Source: Bimastos eiseni
Lineage: Eukaryota; Annelida; Clitellata; Crassiclitellata; Lumbricidae
Assembly: GCA_959347315.1 (NCBI GenBank)
Contig: OY365807.1
Span: 30,795,128 to 30,859,127, forward strand
Direction: 5' to 3'
Length of the DNA stretch: 64,000 nucleotides
The translations under genes and the position numbers were made by a program. Each line of letters starts with the position of its first letter. The stretch's first letter is position 1. Below the pieces are notes generated by a model. That model was not told the DNA's origin. It saw only the letters and a list, made by a program, of their open reading frames with translations, and did no database searches. Shown here in pieces: positions 48,236-60,639 of the stretch.

Positions 48236-50656
48236 GTTATTGGGCTGGAGCATTCAAGAGGGTGTCTGTCGTCAACAACTAGATGAATTAGCAACTACCA
48301 GAATGTCCATATGTGTCAAAAGTCCAAAGCTGTGAAACCAGATTATAGAGCTTTATATGTATACGCGTTTTTCACCGGCATCTGCTCTTGAGCAAGAAGC
48401 ATGCCGACAAATATGACACTATAGCTCTTGCCAACCATTCGTCAACAATAGCTGTTTGACAGCTGACAACGTGCATAGCAGCAGATATTATACAGTTGTC
48501 TGAAAATAGCTATAATTATTGGAGCTATATGGCTCACTCAATGACAGCTTACCTTGTGGAACTTGTGTGGTTACTTTGGAATGCTTACGCTTGGGGGAAA
48601 ACGCACAGCATGACTAAATTCGTTCAGACTTTTTGGCCTTGACCACACAGACATCACACTACAGTCACTGACAATTATAAGGTACAACATTATGGTTGTC
48701 ATGAGTCTGAAAGCGGCTTAGTCGGGCTTAACCGTCAATCTGTTTGAGTATACTCTTAATAGCATCTCCAAGCAAATCTAGATTCAGTTGTTACGGTAAA
48801 AATGCAAAAAAACTAAGCCTGCTGTAGGGGCCTACGTGTGAGTATGATCTAGCCGGTGACTTCCCGCTTTGAAAAGTACCACTCTTACATGATTATGACG
48901 GCATCGTCACTACAGATGATTATTGTTGCATTGTAATTTACACAAAAATGTTGGGTTAGGGACGATTATACAGTAGCCCCTCTCTTACCCTCATCTTATC
49001 CAATCTGCTTCCCCTGGGCCTCTAATCCTAGCGACGCTACTGCTTGTATTCTTGTAGGCCATTGCAGGACCGTTATATTATATCTGTGTATTCACGTTTA
49101 CATCTGTACAGCAAAGGTTTGCGCATTTAGTCGCAAAGATTTTTTGAAGCTTCAGTCTATAACTTTTCTACCATTGGAACTATCTATAGCTTCTGACTAG
49201 GGACGATAGACATTCTGTGGCTATAGGGTAGGCCTATTGTCTAGACTATGATTCACAGCTATAGTACTTTAATATTCCCACCTCTGGTGCAATATCTAAG
49301 CTTCAACCACTATCTCTCTTCTAACATTGCATTTATTTGTGTTTTGATGAATGTAATTTGCTGCGGTTTACCAGCCTGACATGCTCAATAAACGAAGATA
49401 GGCCTACATGTATACCGTTTGAGTTCTGATACGCCCTACCTAGGACTCGGGTCATTACCTTGTATTGGATACTACAGGCAACGGAAAGCTAGGCTAGGAC
49501 ACCAGCTAATTAGGTAGTACTGTAGGAGTCAGAAGGAAGATAGACAATGGCTCGATACTCGATAGGCTGCCGCGTTTATTACCGCCCACAGGAAGGATAA
49601 GCGGCCATGGGAATTAAGTTGGAAGGACCAGAGAATAGTGAATTACAACAGCCAATGCGCCAGCCAATGAAAGCATGGACTATAGTTTAAAAGATTGAAG
49701 AGGAAACTGGCCATATGATGGCTCTCAGGCTCCTCCGATGAGCGTAGCCTAATGCGGGCGCGTCAAATGCATGAGGTGCTCGGAAAACGACAGGGTGCTA
49801 TCAAAGGTGAAACCCTATTCACGAACACTGACTGAACAGTAAGTGAAGTCATGCAGTAGGTCTATATGTTGACGTCAGAAGTGGGAGGTTAAGTTTAGGA
49901 AGATACTTAATTTCTTCTTTCGCTAGCTGGCGAACAGGCGACGTTGGTAGGCCTAACATCAGATATAGGCCCTATAATGTAATGGGCGCCTTGCATGGCT
50001 GCCCACAGTTGCATTCGACTCCAGTAATGAATAATTGTCATTCGTTCATACAGTATCATGTAATTAAACAGCTGTTGGTAAGTTTGACATTTATTAAGAT
50101 TTTTGTAATTATAGGCCTATTAGATTCCTTGGAATGACGACATCTGAGCCTAGATTGGCTGGGGCAAGAGCCCTGAATGATCAAGGTAATTAAGGCAAGA
50201 GCCTTATTGAAACAATCTTAATTATAGTTTTAAAGAGCAGCGAAAGGTTAGAGATAAGTAGATAATTTTGACAGACATTCGAGTTGGGTTTATACCCGCT
50301 AAACAACTCATCGCTGTTTGCACCCTATCACACTCAACTAGCAGTCAAATTATTTTTTAACTACACTGTTCCACATAGAAGATGATTTGGCGTCACTTCC
50401 TTCTTTCTCCAGGCTTCGGACTGGCACTGTCAAAGTCAGGAGGAGTTAGCAGTAAAATTAATTGCTGCAGAGCTTTTATAGGCGCTTACTTCACAGTCAG
50501 TTGCACAATTTAACGTGATGGCCGCATTTAAGAGCATTGCTTCGTCTGTTGTAGCCTAAGTTGTAGAGAAATAATATTTCACTGAGTATTGAGCTCAATG
50601 ATGTTTTTTACCCTATAGTGTAAGAAGATTGATCTTCGGTGACGGCTGTTATCTGG

Positions 50657-50843
50657 ATGGGTGAACGAGAGAAGATGAACGGCGATGACCTCTTGACCTG
50701 TGACATCTGTCTCGAACAGTTCGACGAACAGACGCATCAACCGAAGTTCCTGTCCTGTCACCATTCGTTCTGTGAGTCGTGTCTCAAACAGGTCAACAGA
50801 GAAAACGACAAAATCGAGTGTCCATCATGTCGCGCACAAACCG
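50657..50843 (+). CDS. TRIM-NHL exon 1 (RING finger)
   Basis: It has 62 codons plus one base. The first in-frame ATG is at 50657; another at 50675 would lose six residues. The donor is CAAACCG|GTAAGG, whose fifth and sixth intron bases come from the transposon at 50848. Without splicing the frame ends at 50881. Confidence 0.9.
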
Positions 50844-53800
50844 GTAAGGGGCCGGCCGTTCACATATTATATAACGCATAAAATCCCAATTTTTGACCCA
50901 CCCCCTACCCCTAATACCGTTATATAACAGCAGCTGTGACCCCCACCCCTATATTATATAACAGATATGCTACCCACCCCCCTACCCCACCCCAGCCTAT
51001 AAGCACGTTAAAAGACATACAATCGACATAATTGTATTGCACAATTTGAAACTTTTATAACAATAAGATTCAGCTGATAATTGCCTTTATCCAATTCAAG
51101 AACTGCAGTAAAAGTCATAATATGCCCAATTAGCAATGTAACAAAAGCTACCTTAAAATTGTGTACTCTCTCGTGCCAATGATGATTACACCGGATGTAT
51201 GGAGCTCTTCTGCATCTTAATAATCGGACTTTTAATGGCGCTTAATTCACTTGTATTAATTGCGGTAACTAATTGGGTAATCGACGATTGTCACCATGTA
51301 TTTACATGTAGCCTAAGCCTACTATAATACAGCACGATAATACATGGTAGTGACGTACATGTACATCCTATTTAAAAGCACCATTTTAGTTTCCCTCCTG
51401 TTTTGCACTAGAAGTGAGCATTACGGCATCACACAGAATGGATGGTTTAATATTGTACTATCAGGTATTTATCGATAACTTCGAGGTACAGCTCTACCTA
51501 TTTAATAGCGTATGATGTATACAGAGTGCGTACTACAACTGCAATTGGGTATTTAAGCAAACATAAACTATTTACACATACTATAGAAAATGAAATCAAA
51601 CATCCTGATAATACCTACCAAAATAATTATTTCAAGTGAATTAATTTTAATTTAAACCAGAATCAAAACAAAGCACAGAGTTGAATTTTAGAGCGTTTAA
51701 AGCTACGCACATGAAATTGTTAAAATTGTAAACAGCAAATTGTTAAAAGTGGATTTATAAAATAATAACTAAGAACGTCAAATCAATTCGCCAGGTGACA
51801 GCTAATGGTGCTAGTTTTGGTTCACAACGTATTGTGAACTTCGATTAAACAATGAAGGTCCGTAGTACATGGAATTTCCAATTGTCAGGCAAACAGGCAA
51901 AATGGCATAAGCTAAAAAAGTTTGTTATATAACAAAACCTTCAACCTACCCCCACCCCACCCTACACAATATAACGCTAACAAAACCGGAACCCACCCAC
52001 CTACCCCTTGAGCGTTATATAATATGTGAACGGCCCCTAACTCGATCAAGCAATGCAGTCTCGCAATCGTAAACTCTAAGCCTTCTAAAGTGCCACCCGG
52101 CTTGACCTTCCGGATTTTCACCTGGCACCGGAACGAGAAGAAAAGTTTGACTATTGAGGACTTGATTTGATATTGAGCCGGCGAATGAACCATGACGTGG
52201 TTGCTGTGAAATTTTCGAAGATTTACATGTACATCATGATATCACATTTAGCCTACATTAGAAGTTAAGCGAAGAGACTGGGGTTCGTTGCTCGTGCTGC
52301 GTTTAGCAGGACCATAATTTAAACAATAGTACAATACGTAACTGTAATTTGACAATGCCCTTCTTAGGCCTACAGAAAGTTCAGACGTATACGCCTTGAA
52401 GCTGGACAACCATTAACCCTTACTACTCCTGAGGTCGCTGTGAGCGGCCAAATTTAGGCCTAATGCGTTTGATTTCATAATTGGAGTGTAAAGGGTTAAT
52501 AGCCATAGACTGGAAGAGGTAGCTAATTTTCAGGTTTGAGCGAAAGACAGACTCGCTGAGAGAGTACGTTGCGAACACCGGCGCCATGCCAAATCCAATC
52601 TACAATATCCAAGCTTGTCATGATCTGAACGAGCGATGCAGGGCCTATGATTTATATTGCTATCACTGTAACACATTGCAATTAATTTCCGCTGGTAGGC
52701 CTATTTAGCCCATAGGCTTTCGACAACTGAAGTTCGGCAGAGAGCGCCAGGAATTCAAGGCACTGTGCGCCATCAGTCGGTCCACAAAATAGTGATAAAC
52801 CGACACAGTAGCGTGTAATAGACTTCCACCTGTTTGTTTGACTGGAGTTGGACTTTAAGACAGATTCTACCAAGTACAAAATCGTGTACGAAACTTACAA
52901 GCGGACTTAGGTATTGGGCATAATCCTTCCCCTTTACCTTACGTGCCGACTTCCAAGGTTAATGCTCCCGTCTCCTCAATTTAGCCTTAGCGCAATAACG
53001 TTTAAATGGCAGGGTTTGATATTAAAATGTTGTAAGAATTATAATCGTTACCACGTTACCCATTTGGTAGATCGTCTGTTATTGCTTGTCTGTAATTTTT
53101 AGAGCTAAATGTCTCTGGAATTTCTGGCCTACAGACAAACTTCTACATAGGTTTTCTACAAGACCTAGTGAGGAAACTTGGTCTAGCCGAGCGCTGTACA
53201 GAACACAGCATGCAGCCCATGTCTTTCTTCTGCCGAAAGTGCAGTACGACCGTTTGCAGAGACTGCCTCGTTCTCGATCACAGAGAGAGCGATGGACACG
53301 ACATTCAGAGCATGAGCGCAGCAGCCGCCAGTCAGCGCGAGGAGTTATCTGCTGGAATTGACGCTGCGCAGACTGTTCTTGCAGAGTCGACGACGCGACT
53401 GACGGCACTGAGAACGGAAGGTTGCAACCTGACCATCACAAAAGAAACGGTACTCAAGGATATCGATGCAGCATTTAAGAAGTACGTGGCGGTTCTGTCC
53501 GAACGAAACGAGCAGTTGCAGACGACCGTTCTGCAGACATACGAATCCGAAGAAGAAGCCATTTCGCGCACTGCGGACACTCTGCGGAAGTACATCGAGT
53601 GCTTGAAACAGGGTCTGACGAAGGCTACCCTTGTGCTTCAGCACGGAAACATGTCGGACATCATCGGCGCCAGGGCTAAGCTAGCATCGGCTGCTCAAGG
53701 AACAAGTGCTCACGTCAGCAACATAAATGTCGGCAGGAACAACTTCAACTTTGACTCGTTGTATGGTGAGGACAACTACAAGCGCAGCGTCAACAGACTG

Positions 53801-54952
53801 GGTCAGATCGTTCAAGGAACAGCACTGCCTTCCTGCTTCCAGTTCGGAAGTTCCGACGACCTAGTAGCTTGCCTCCCTGGCACAGTGACCATTGCCGTCT
53901 GCGCATGCAACGGTGACCGACTGACCAAACCCGTGGCACTCGATGTTCTAGTGACCGACAGAGTCAATACTGTACTAACTTCAACTCTTACATACTGTGC
54001 CGTTAAGAAGTCATACACGTTGCACTTCGTGCCACAGGTGTCCGGCGATCACTGGTTCGTCCCTACCTTCCACGGGAATCCCATCCAAGAGGCCATACAC
54101 AAGATCACGGTCAGAAGCAACAATCCCGTGGCCGTCTACGGCGGCCAGGGAGACGGCAGAGGCAGATTCCGAAGTCCTCGTGCTCTGGCGTTGGACAGTT
54201 CGGGCAACATCTACGTTGCCGATACGGGCAATCGGCTGATACAGAAGCTGGACAAGGAGGGGCAATTCCTGCACCAGTTCAAGATAGACAGCGGAGGCGA
54301 GGAGTGTTCGACCTGTGACCTGGCGCTCATGCCAAACGAAGAATCGATCGTCTGCATGGAAACACACGTCGGAACGAGGGCTCACCCGTCCACCGGAAAC
54401 ACGGTAGCCATCTACAGCACCGAAGGCACCCTCAAGTACAAGTTCACCAACAAGGCCATGCGCTGCGCCCTCTGCCTGGCGGCCAACAGCAAGGGAGAGA
54501 TCATCATTTCCGACTACCTCGTCCACAGCGTCTTCGTTTACAAGGTCAGCGGGGTCCTGCTTCGAACGATCGGCGACACGGACTGCTTCAACCACCCGGC
54601 GTTCATCTGCATTGGAGAGAACGACACGATATTCATCACAGACACCAATAACAACAGCGTCATGCAGTTTGACCGTGACGGTCGTCTGCTTCAGCGCTTC
54701 GGAAGAGAAGGGTCGTCCAAGGGCGAACTCTACCAACCGTTTGGTGTGGCGACCGACGGAGACAACATCCTCGTTGTCGACAGTGGAAATCGGCGGATAC
54801 AGGTCTTCACGAAGAATGGAAGTTTTGTGTCGATGATCGAGAGTCAAGATGAGCGGCTGGATCAGCCGCGTGGACTAGTTCTTACAACTGATGGCCATGT
54901 TCTAGTTGCTGATAGAGACAATCATTGCATTAAAAAGTTTCGCTATAAATAA
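50657..54952 (+). CDS. TRIM-NHL protein, TRIM2/TRIM3-like E3 ubiquitin ligase, 2 exons
   Basis: Exons 50657-50843 and 53103-54952 join in phase 1 to 678 codons. Seen, in order: a C3HC4 RING with Cys15, 18, 34, His36, Cys39, 42, 55, 58; a B-box 2 with Cys94, His97, Cys106, 109, 114, 117, His122, His128; a coiled coil (about 130-245); a filamin-type Ig domain (about 305-398); and six NHL repeats (about 401-678), with units such as PRALALDSSGNIYVADTGNR and PFGVATDGDNILVVDSGNRR. Known: this order (RING, one B-box, coiled coil, filamin, NHL) is that of TRIM2/TRIM3; TRIM71 has two B-boxes. These are cytoplasmic ubiquitin ligases whose propeller binds proteins or RNA. Inferred: an active ligase, since all zinc ligands are present. 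Assignment to TRIM2 or TRIM3 is not possible; marine invertebrates often have expanded sets of such genes. Confidence 0.93.
50844..53102 (+). other. TRIM-NHL intron
   Basis: The first four bases GTAA are host sequence; the Harbinger-like element then occupies 50848-52037. The rest (52041-53102) contains three TAGGCCTA palindromes and no recognised exon. The acceptor is CTGTAATTTTTAG|AGC. Confidence 0.9.
50848..52037. mobile_element. Harbinger-like non-autonomous DNA transposon, 1190 bp
   Basis: Left end GGGGCC-GGCC-GTTCACATATTATATAACGC and right end (reversed) GGGGCCGTTCACATATTATA with TAACGC match except for a four-base GGCC insertion. The 3-bp target duplication TAA (50845-50847, 52038-52040) fits the PIF/Harbinger TWA preference. 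C-rich subterminal blocks and repeated TTATATAACA motifs lie at both ends. No transposase frame is present. Confidence 0.88.
53103..54952 (+). CDS. TRIM-NHL exon 2 (B-box to NHL)
   Basis: It starts AG|CTA so that the G left by exon 1 makes Glu; the join reads CRAQT-E-LNVSGISGLQTNFYI, which has the 'GV..LQ.NF.I' linker usual between RING and B-box in TRIM2/3. The remaining 615 residues are one uninterrupted frame ending CIKKFRYK and TAA. A minus-strand frame of 278 codons at 54011-54847 is a shadow caused by codon composition. Confidence 0.93.
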
Positions 54953-57900
54953 CGTTTGAACATAAGCATGCTGAACATCCCTCAACAGAACGTGTTCTGT
55001 TTGCCCACTAAGTTCCACGCGCAATGTTTGTTGCTAATTTACTAAGCATTCATAAAAGGCTAATATAAAGTACAAATAATTATTTCATCAACTTCTCTAG
55101 TGGCTGTGTACCTGATAAAAATCATGAAAGGTGATGACAATTCTTATTTCATCAATGTATCCAACATTTCTTCTCACACTTCCATCTATACTTAGCACAT
55201 ACAGATTCACAATTTGCTAAATGCTGCCACAAGGGAGCAGAAATGCTGCCATCTGAAGCCATGTCCAGGACTGCCTGGGTCTAGTGATGACAACAGGCCA
55301 ATGAACTACTGCCAAGGCTAACATATACATCTGTATGACCAGAATAGCAGCTCTGTGATTGAACAGCCATTGTTTCAAACCTGGTCATTAAATCAGCAAC
55401 AACAATAGTACAACTTTAAGTAAAACTATCATCAAGCAATACACTCAATATGTATTGACAACACAAGTCAACTGAAACTATTACCATAAAGTGACATTTG
55501 GCAACTGCATGAATGGTGATGTACATGCCAAATCCTTTTCTACAGTGGTCCTGCATCCAGGTTTATTTGGTTCCATGTTGACTTTGGAACAAGAAAATGA
55601 AATACTTGCCGCCCATTCTCTGCTATAAGACATTTCACAGCTGACACACATAGCAAAACTGGCATTATGCAAATAAGCGCCTATTTATTCATTCTTTACC
55701 TACAATGTACCTGGCAATGCGTAGTTCACCATATCGCCATTCGAAAAAGTGGAATGATCAACATCCTAGCATGTCTGCACTGATACAAAAAAATGTCTGT
55801 TACAAAAATTGTTACTCCCAACAAAAGCAATACCTGCCACCAAAGTTCTGTTTCATCAATCTCCCTGATTTCATACAAAAAGGGAGCAATACCTCTACCT
55901 TATCCACAGCCTTATTTAGAAGCACTCTTATAAAGCAGTTTTTAAATCTTTCTCTTTTCCATTTTCTTGCCATAACAATAGCAACCAACAGAATCTGATA
56001 AATTATACAAGACATAAACAAGAACCTAGCTAATGTCTTCATATTCTTGTCCAATAATCCATTGTACAAGTTGTCATGTCTCTCATCACAGTATTTAAAC
56101 AAACTGAACAATGAAGAGTAGACAATTTTAGTTATATCATTCCGTTCTATAGTCTAAAGCCATTCTAATTTATTTATTTACAGAAAACAAAAATAAATTC
56201 TGCAAAGAACTATTTACCAGCACTGGAGATTTTGTGTTTAGTTGTAACTTGGTTTCTCAAAGTACACCAGGTATTGATTTAGGAATTCATAATATAGTGC
56301 CTCTACAAGAGCACAACTCGAGGCAGAATGCTCAAATCCTAAAAGTCCTACACTGCACTCCGTCTGATAAATGAGCTCATCGTGAAATTTTGTAGGTTCC
56401 ATCATATTTGGAAATAGGTTCACGAGTATTTAACCTTGGCTATCAGTATAATTCATAATATGTAAAATCTATTGTTCCAGCATCTAATGCTAGCTAACAA
56501 TTGTCATGGCTGTGAATAAAAACTTTTATATTACTGAAGCACTTTCGACAACCAACAGAAAATCTTTGACAGACAATACATGGTAACACATCAGCAGCAA
56601 AAACAGTTTCAATATTGACATTTTGTGCAAATCTAATCCATAACTGTTACATTACATTACTCCAAATTAATTCTAAGAAATACATAGTGTGTCAAATACT
56701 GTTACTGCACTGTGCAATCAATAAGCAGATCATTGACCAAAAGTATCATCCTTCTGACCACCTCTTGGCACTTTTCAGAAGCTCTCAAAAAGTGCTACTT
56801 GTCTGATCATCATTAGTTGAGGCCTAAACAATGACTACTCAAAAATACAATATGAAAACAAGACATCGTCCAATTGTCCATCCAACCATGCAACAACGCA
56901 TGGCCAAACAAAACTATAAATCCAGGTTGTTTTTATCACAAAACAAAATTATGCATTTCAAATGATGCTGTTCTCGAGTATAACCGACTAGGCCATAAAA
57001 GTTACACGAAAAGAAACTCTGCATGGCAAAAATACATCAAATTTGATGGACCACAACTCCAGCAATAAAAAATACTAACAGCAAAACCTGGGTGGATATT
57101 GTAGTCTACCTAATATATGCAATTTATGGGCCTACACACAACATGACACTTATCATGACTGAAGCATGTATACATGGAAACCTTAATCTAGCATTGAAGA
57201 GCTGGTGATTGAGCGATAAAGTTTTGGTTCTTCGATTGTCATTTTTCTGAATATTAATATTACTTTAAAAATGAAGTTTGAACTCTGCTGTTTCAGTGCT
57301 TGGGCAGACATGTAGACTGCTAGAGTGCAAAGGTTTTCAACTGGATGCAAAATATGTTATAAGCGCATTGATACAGGGCCAACACACATACTGCGGTTTA
57401 TGGATTCCTGAGTACACATTCACCTTAATTACACAATGACGCAAATACACTTTTGGCTAAATAAATACCAGAAGCAATTACCTAGTCCACAGAAATAAAC
57501 AATTCATCATCTACCCTCTTCATGTTTCACAGCAATTTGTAATGTACCTGGGTTTTACTGAGTATGTTTTAACCTTTTGTGTGTGTGAGTATGATGAGCT
57601 CAGTATTTCTTGTCTATTGCCATTGTTGGTTTCAATGTGGTTGTCCATGCTCTCTCAACAGCAGTTATTGTCCACTGATGGAATTTCAAGATACATAGAT
57701 GATCCACCTGTAACGTACATTCTGCAGCTCCATCTTTGCACTCCAGTTTGGTACAACCTACTTCAGCAGTAGCTTTTAAGAAGCCCTAAATGTGCACACA
57801 AAATAGCTTCGAATGCATGACTGCATTATCTGGTATAATGAAAATTTGAAGTTAACTTTATAAAGCACAGAAAGTTGGCACTCACAGGCTCCGCAGTTTG

Positions 57901-60550
57901 TGTATAATTTGTCACTCAAAATAATTTATGGGAAACCCAGTATTGCAAAATGTCAGCACATTCCCTAACGCTTTGTTGTTAAATTTCTTTTAATGTCACT
58001 TTGCCTTCATTTCTTCCCATCTTAATTTTTCCACCCTTCTTTGTAGGTTTGTTATGTTGTACAATGATGTCACAACAGTCCAAGTTCAGCTATGTATCTT
58101 CTTGTTATCAATACTTCACATACATTGGAGTTCTGCATCTCATCTTTATTGGCACTGAAGTCCAAATGTCATGTAATGGGGCAGTCCTTCACCAGATGTA
58201 CGTTCAGTACCCACATCATAACATAGGTTTATGGTACATATACTACATTGCCTCCCAATGTACGGTTCAATGCTTTTATGACTATCATTAAATAATCATT
58301 ACAAGAGTAAACATTTAACGATAACATTTAATTGTATGCAGCACATACATCAACAGATGCCAAAGAATGCATAAAGCTTCATAATGTACAGACAGTCTCG
58401 CCTTTACCTTCAGTTAATCAGTGCACCTGAAAATACTTGGGTGCTGCATATTTGCTCACAAAGTGGTCACTGCATTGAAGCTTAAAGTTAGTCATAGACT
58501 TTCAAAGAGGATAATGATTCTCTTGCTTTATATGAATTACATGAATTGCAATTTAATTAAATTACAAATCATACATATAAAATCAATCAAATAAAACTGT
58601 TCAAATTTTCACCAAAACACAATAAATTTATGTTAAGTCCACCTGTACTTTAAGCTACCACAAACTTTAACATATGCAAAATTCAAATTCTTACATTTGT
58701 AGCATTAGTCACCAGTTAAAATACAGCACAAAACTGAGATGTCATTCATTCAGTACATCACAACACAATAGAAGACCAAATACTTAAACAATACACAAAT
58801 CAACAGACGCTGTGAAAGCACAGTCAAAAAACACGCCTAGCAAATGGTTTCTACATTTAAGGCTAATACTTTCAGAAATAAATCTATCTGAACACACCAT
58901 GTCAAAAAAATGAAAGATGTGGTGAAGCAGTCTTTCAGTGCCCAGCAACGGGCCTCAGACAATTATGCATGTACTTCGTACGCCAACAATGAAGAAGTCT
59001 TGCAAGAACTGTTGTAAGTTGTCAGAGATCTTCAAACAAGTTGTGTAGCCTGATGACAAATTGTCAGTTTAGCATTATTCATTGTGCTTAAAAGAAATGC
59101 CACTAACGAATGAACCATCTGTTGATGGCACTAAGTCAACATGCATTGAAGACGCACTCATGATCCCCAGAGGGGAGACTTTGAACCTGAACACCTCGTT
59201 ACAAGGTAAGTACTCACCAAAATCATCCCTCAAGTCATATTGTATTCATCATGTCACATAAGTGTCTAACAAACGCGCTCTACACATGACTTTGCAACTG
59301 ATCTAAACAGATGTTCCTTCAAAAGAGTAAACAGTGAAGGTATAAGTTGTATTGCATCTGTGAATTTATTTACTACGCTATATGCAACAGAACTTGAAAT
59401 GCGATATCAACAACAAAGGGGAACAGTTTGACCCATTTGGCATCACACAAAAGCAATCTTTCATTGAAACAGGAGCTGCTTTTCTGAATCTCGCTGTAAT
59501 AATAGAAAAATAAAGCATCTAGTATTACCCCTGATTTAAATCCAAAAGCTAAATCAATAATCCATGACATTTGCTCTGGAAAACTTTAATGTAATGAAAT
59601 AAATCACATCTTCAGATCTACCATCAACCTTTTCAGCCTCAGCCATTTACAAATATGGCAAATGTCAGCACCTAATTAAAAATATGGATGGCGGTCATAG
59701 GTAAACTACACCAAAGCTGATGTTCCTTGAGGACAGGTGATGACTGGAAAGAGCAGAAAATGGTATTTCAGGAATGAGCTGCAAAGACAGAAACATTCCA
59801 TAAATGAATTAGCAAATGGTGATTCATCTACCAAACATGAACACAGGTCATCACAACACGATAGAGCCAAAAATCAAACTTTACACCATAACATCTCAGA
59901 TTTTGGCAATATTGTTCCGAAAAACTTAAACAAACCCAGATTATGAAGATGGCAAAAGGTGACAATAACTGGTATAATATCATCTAAGACAGCATTTCCC
60001 AATTTTGGCTGTAAAACCCTTTTGATCCAAAAAATTTTTTGGCGGAACCCCGATCAATATTAAACATATTCTGTTTTAAGTACAAACGCTTGAGAATGCA
60101 CACAATTATAGGTTAAGGCCTAGATCAGATTAACAACAACACAAATATCGATGACAACAACATATGAATTCTCTTTCATATGAAGTTATACCCAGATGTT
60201 AAACAAAATGCCTCCATTTGTTCACTCTGAAAATTTTCCACGGAACCCTTGTCTTCGCTTCACAGAACCCTAGGGTTCCGCGGAACACAGTTTGGGAAAT
60301 GCTGATCAAAGAATTTAAAAAAAACCTTATGACAATGTGGTGAGTAACGAGACTTGTACTTCGTGTTGGTATCTTTATACCCTTGTATTTAGTGAACTGG
60401 GTGAAGTTGACAAGCTCACAAATTGCAGCAATACAGATTACAAGCCAGCAAAGATGCCCTAATAACTTTTTGCCCATAAAATAATCTGTTTTTCACATCT
60501 GTCAAATCTATATGTTAAGATATTATGACACTTAGGTGCCTTTTTACCTG
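54953..60550. other. Region between convergent TRIM and CK2 genes
   Basis: A-rich on the plus strand, as in the CK2 introns, so much of it is probably transcribed on the minus strand as CK2 3' UTR or UTR intron. Minus-strand AATAAA occurs near 55565, 55685 and 56167-56175. No TRIM polyadenylation signal is evident. Apart from the hAT element at 59990, no repeat or gene is recognised; the frames listed by length alone match nothing. Confidence 0.5.
59990..60304. mobile_element. hAT-type non-autonomous element, 315 bp
   Basis: Ends CAGCATTTCCCAA and TTGGGAAATGCTG are inverted repeats; flanks ATCTAAGA and ATCAAAGA form an 8-bp target duplication with one mismatch. An inner GGTTCCGCGGAAC motif is typical of this widespread 'TTCCCAA' hAT family. 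It lies 246 bp downstream of the CK2 stop codon. Confidence 0.85.
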
Positions 60551-60639
60551 TTACGTGCTACTACTGCTCTGCTGAACAGAAACACCTAGTCCAGATGATG
60601 AAGATGAAGCATAGCGACTCTGTTCTTTAACTATATTAA
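60551..60639 (-). CDS. CSNK2A1: CK2 alpha terminal coding exon
   Basis: This 89-bp exon has 28 residues plus a stop. Acceptor TGTTGTAG|TTAATA; the first two bases complete a Phe codon from the previous exon, giving YF-F-NIVKEQ, equivalent to the 'YFYTVVKDQ' or 'YFLPIV' of other animals. A Ser-rich tail follows, then TAA at 60553-60551, and immediately CAG|GTAAAA, a good donor, so the 3' UTR may be spliced. Confidence 0.85.

Larger units (their letters stand above)
36378..50656. other. Repeat-rich intergenic region
   Basis: No gene is supported over 14 kb. Named repeats are listed separately. Unassigned open frames include 41122-41373 (83 codons, ends at a possible donor GTAAGC), 43790-44008 minus and 47836-48294 minus (starts at TTG and spans a LINE-like tail); none shows a recognisable domain. 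Stretches 41400-42100, 43050-45380 and 46250-50600 hold little beyond scattered TAGGCCTA palindromes and AT microsatellites. Confidence 0.55.

Noticed and set aside
47836..48294. 152-codon minus-strand open frame
   Set aside because: It begins at TTG and spans a LINE-like tail box at 48195; no domain is recognised.
48978..49046. Possible hAT ends CAGTAGCCCC and CGACGCTACTG
   Set aside because: The flanking 8-mers do not match and the inverted ends agree for only about seven bases, so it is not supported as an element on its own.
52533..52695. Exon-like segment reading FERKTDSLREYVANTG and later DLYCYHC within the TRIM intron
   Set aside because: It has an acceptor-like TTTTCAG and cysteine pairs resembling a B-box, but exon 1 joins directly to 53103 in the correct phase with the expected TRIM2/3 linker; the segment has no matching donor phase.
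53168..53170. GTG as start of a separate 594-codon gene
   Set aside because: The frame is open upstream to the splice acceptor at 53102 and continues the RING exon; animal genes do not start here.
54011..54847. 278-codon minus-strand open frame opposite the TRIM NHL region
   Set aside because: The plus strand encodes clear NHL repeats; the antisense frame has no recognisable domain and follows from codon composition of a GC-rich coding exon.
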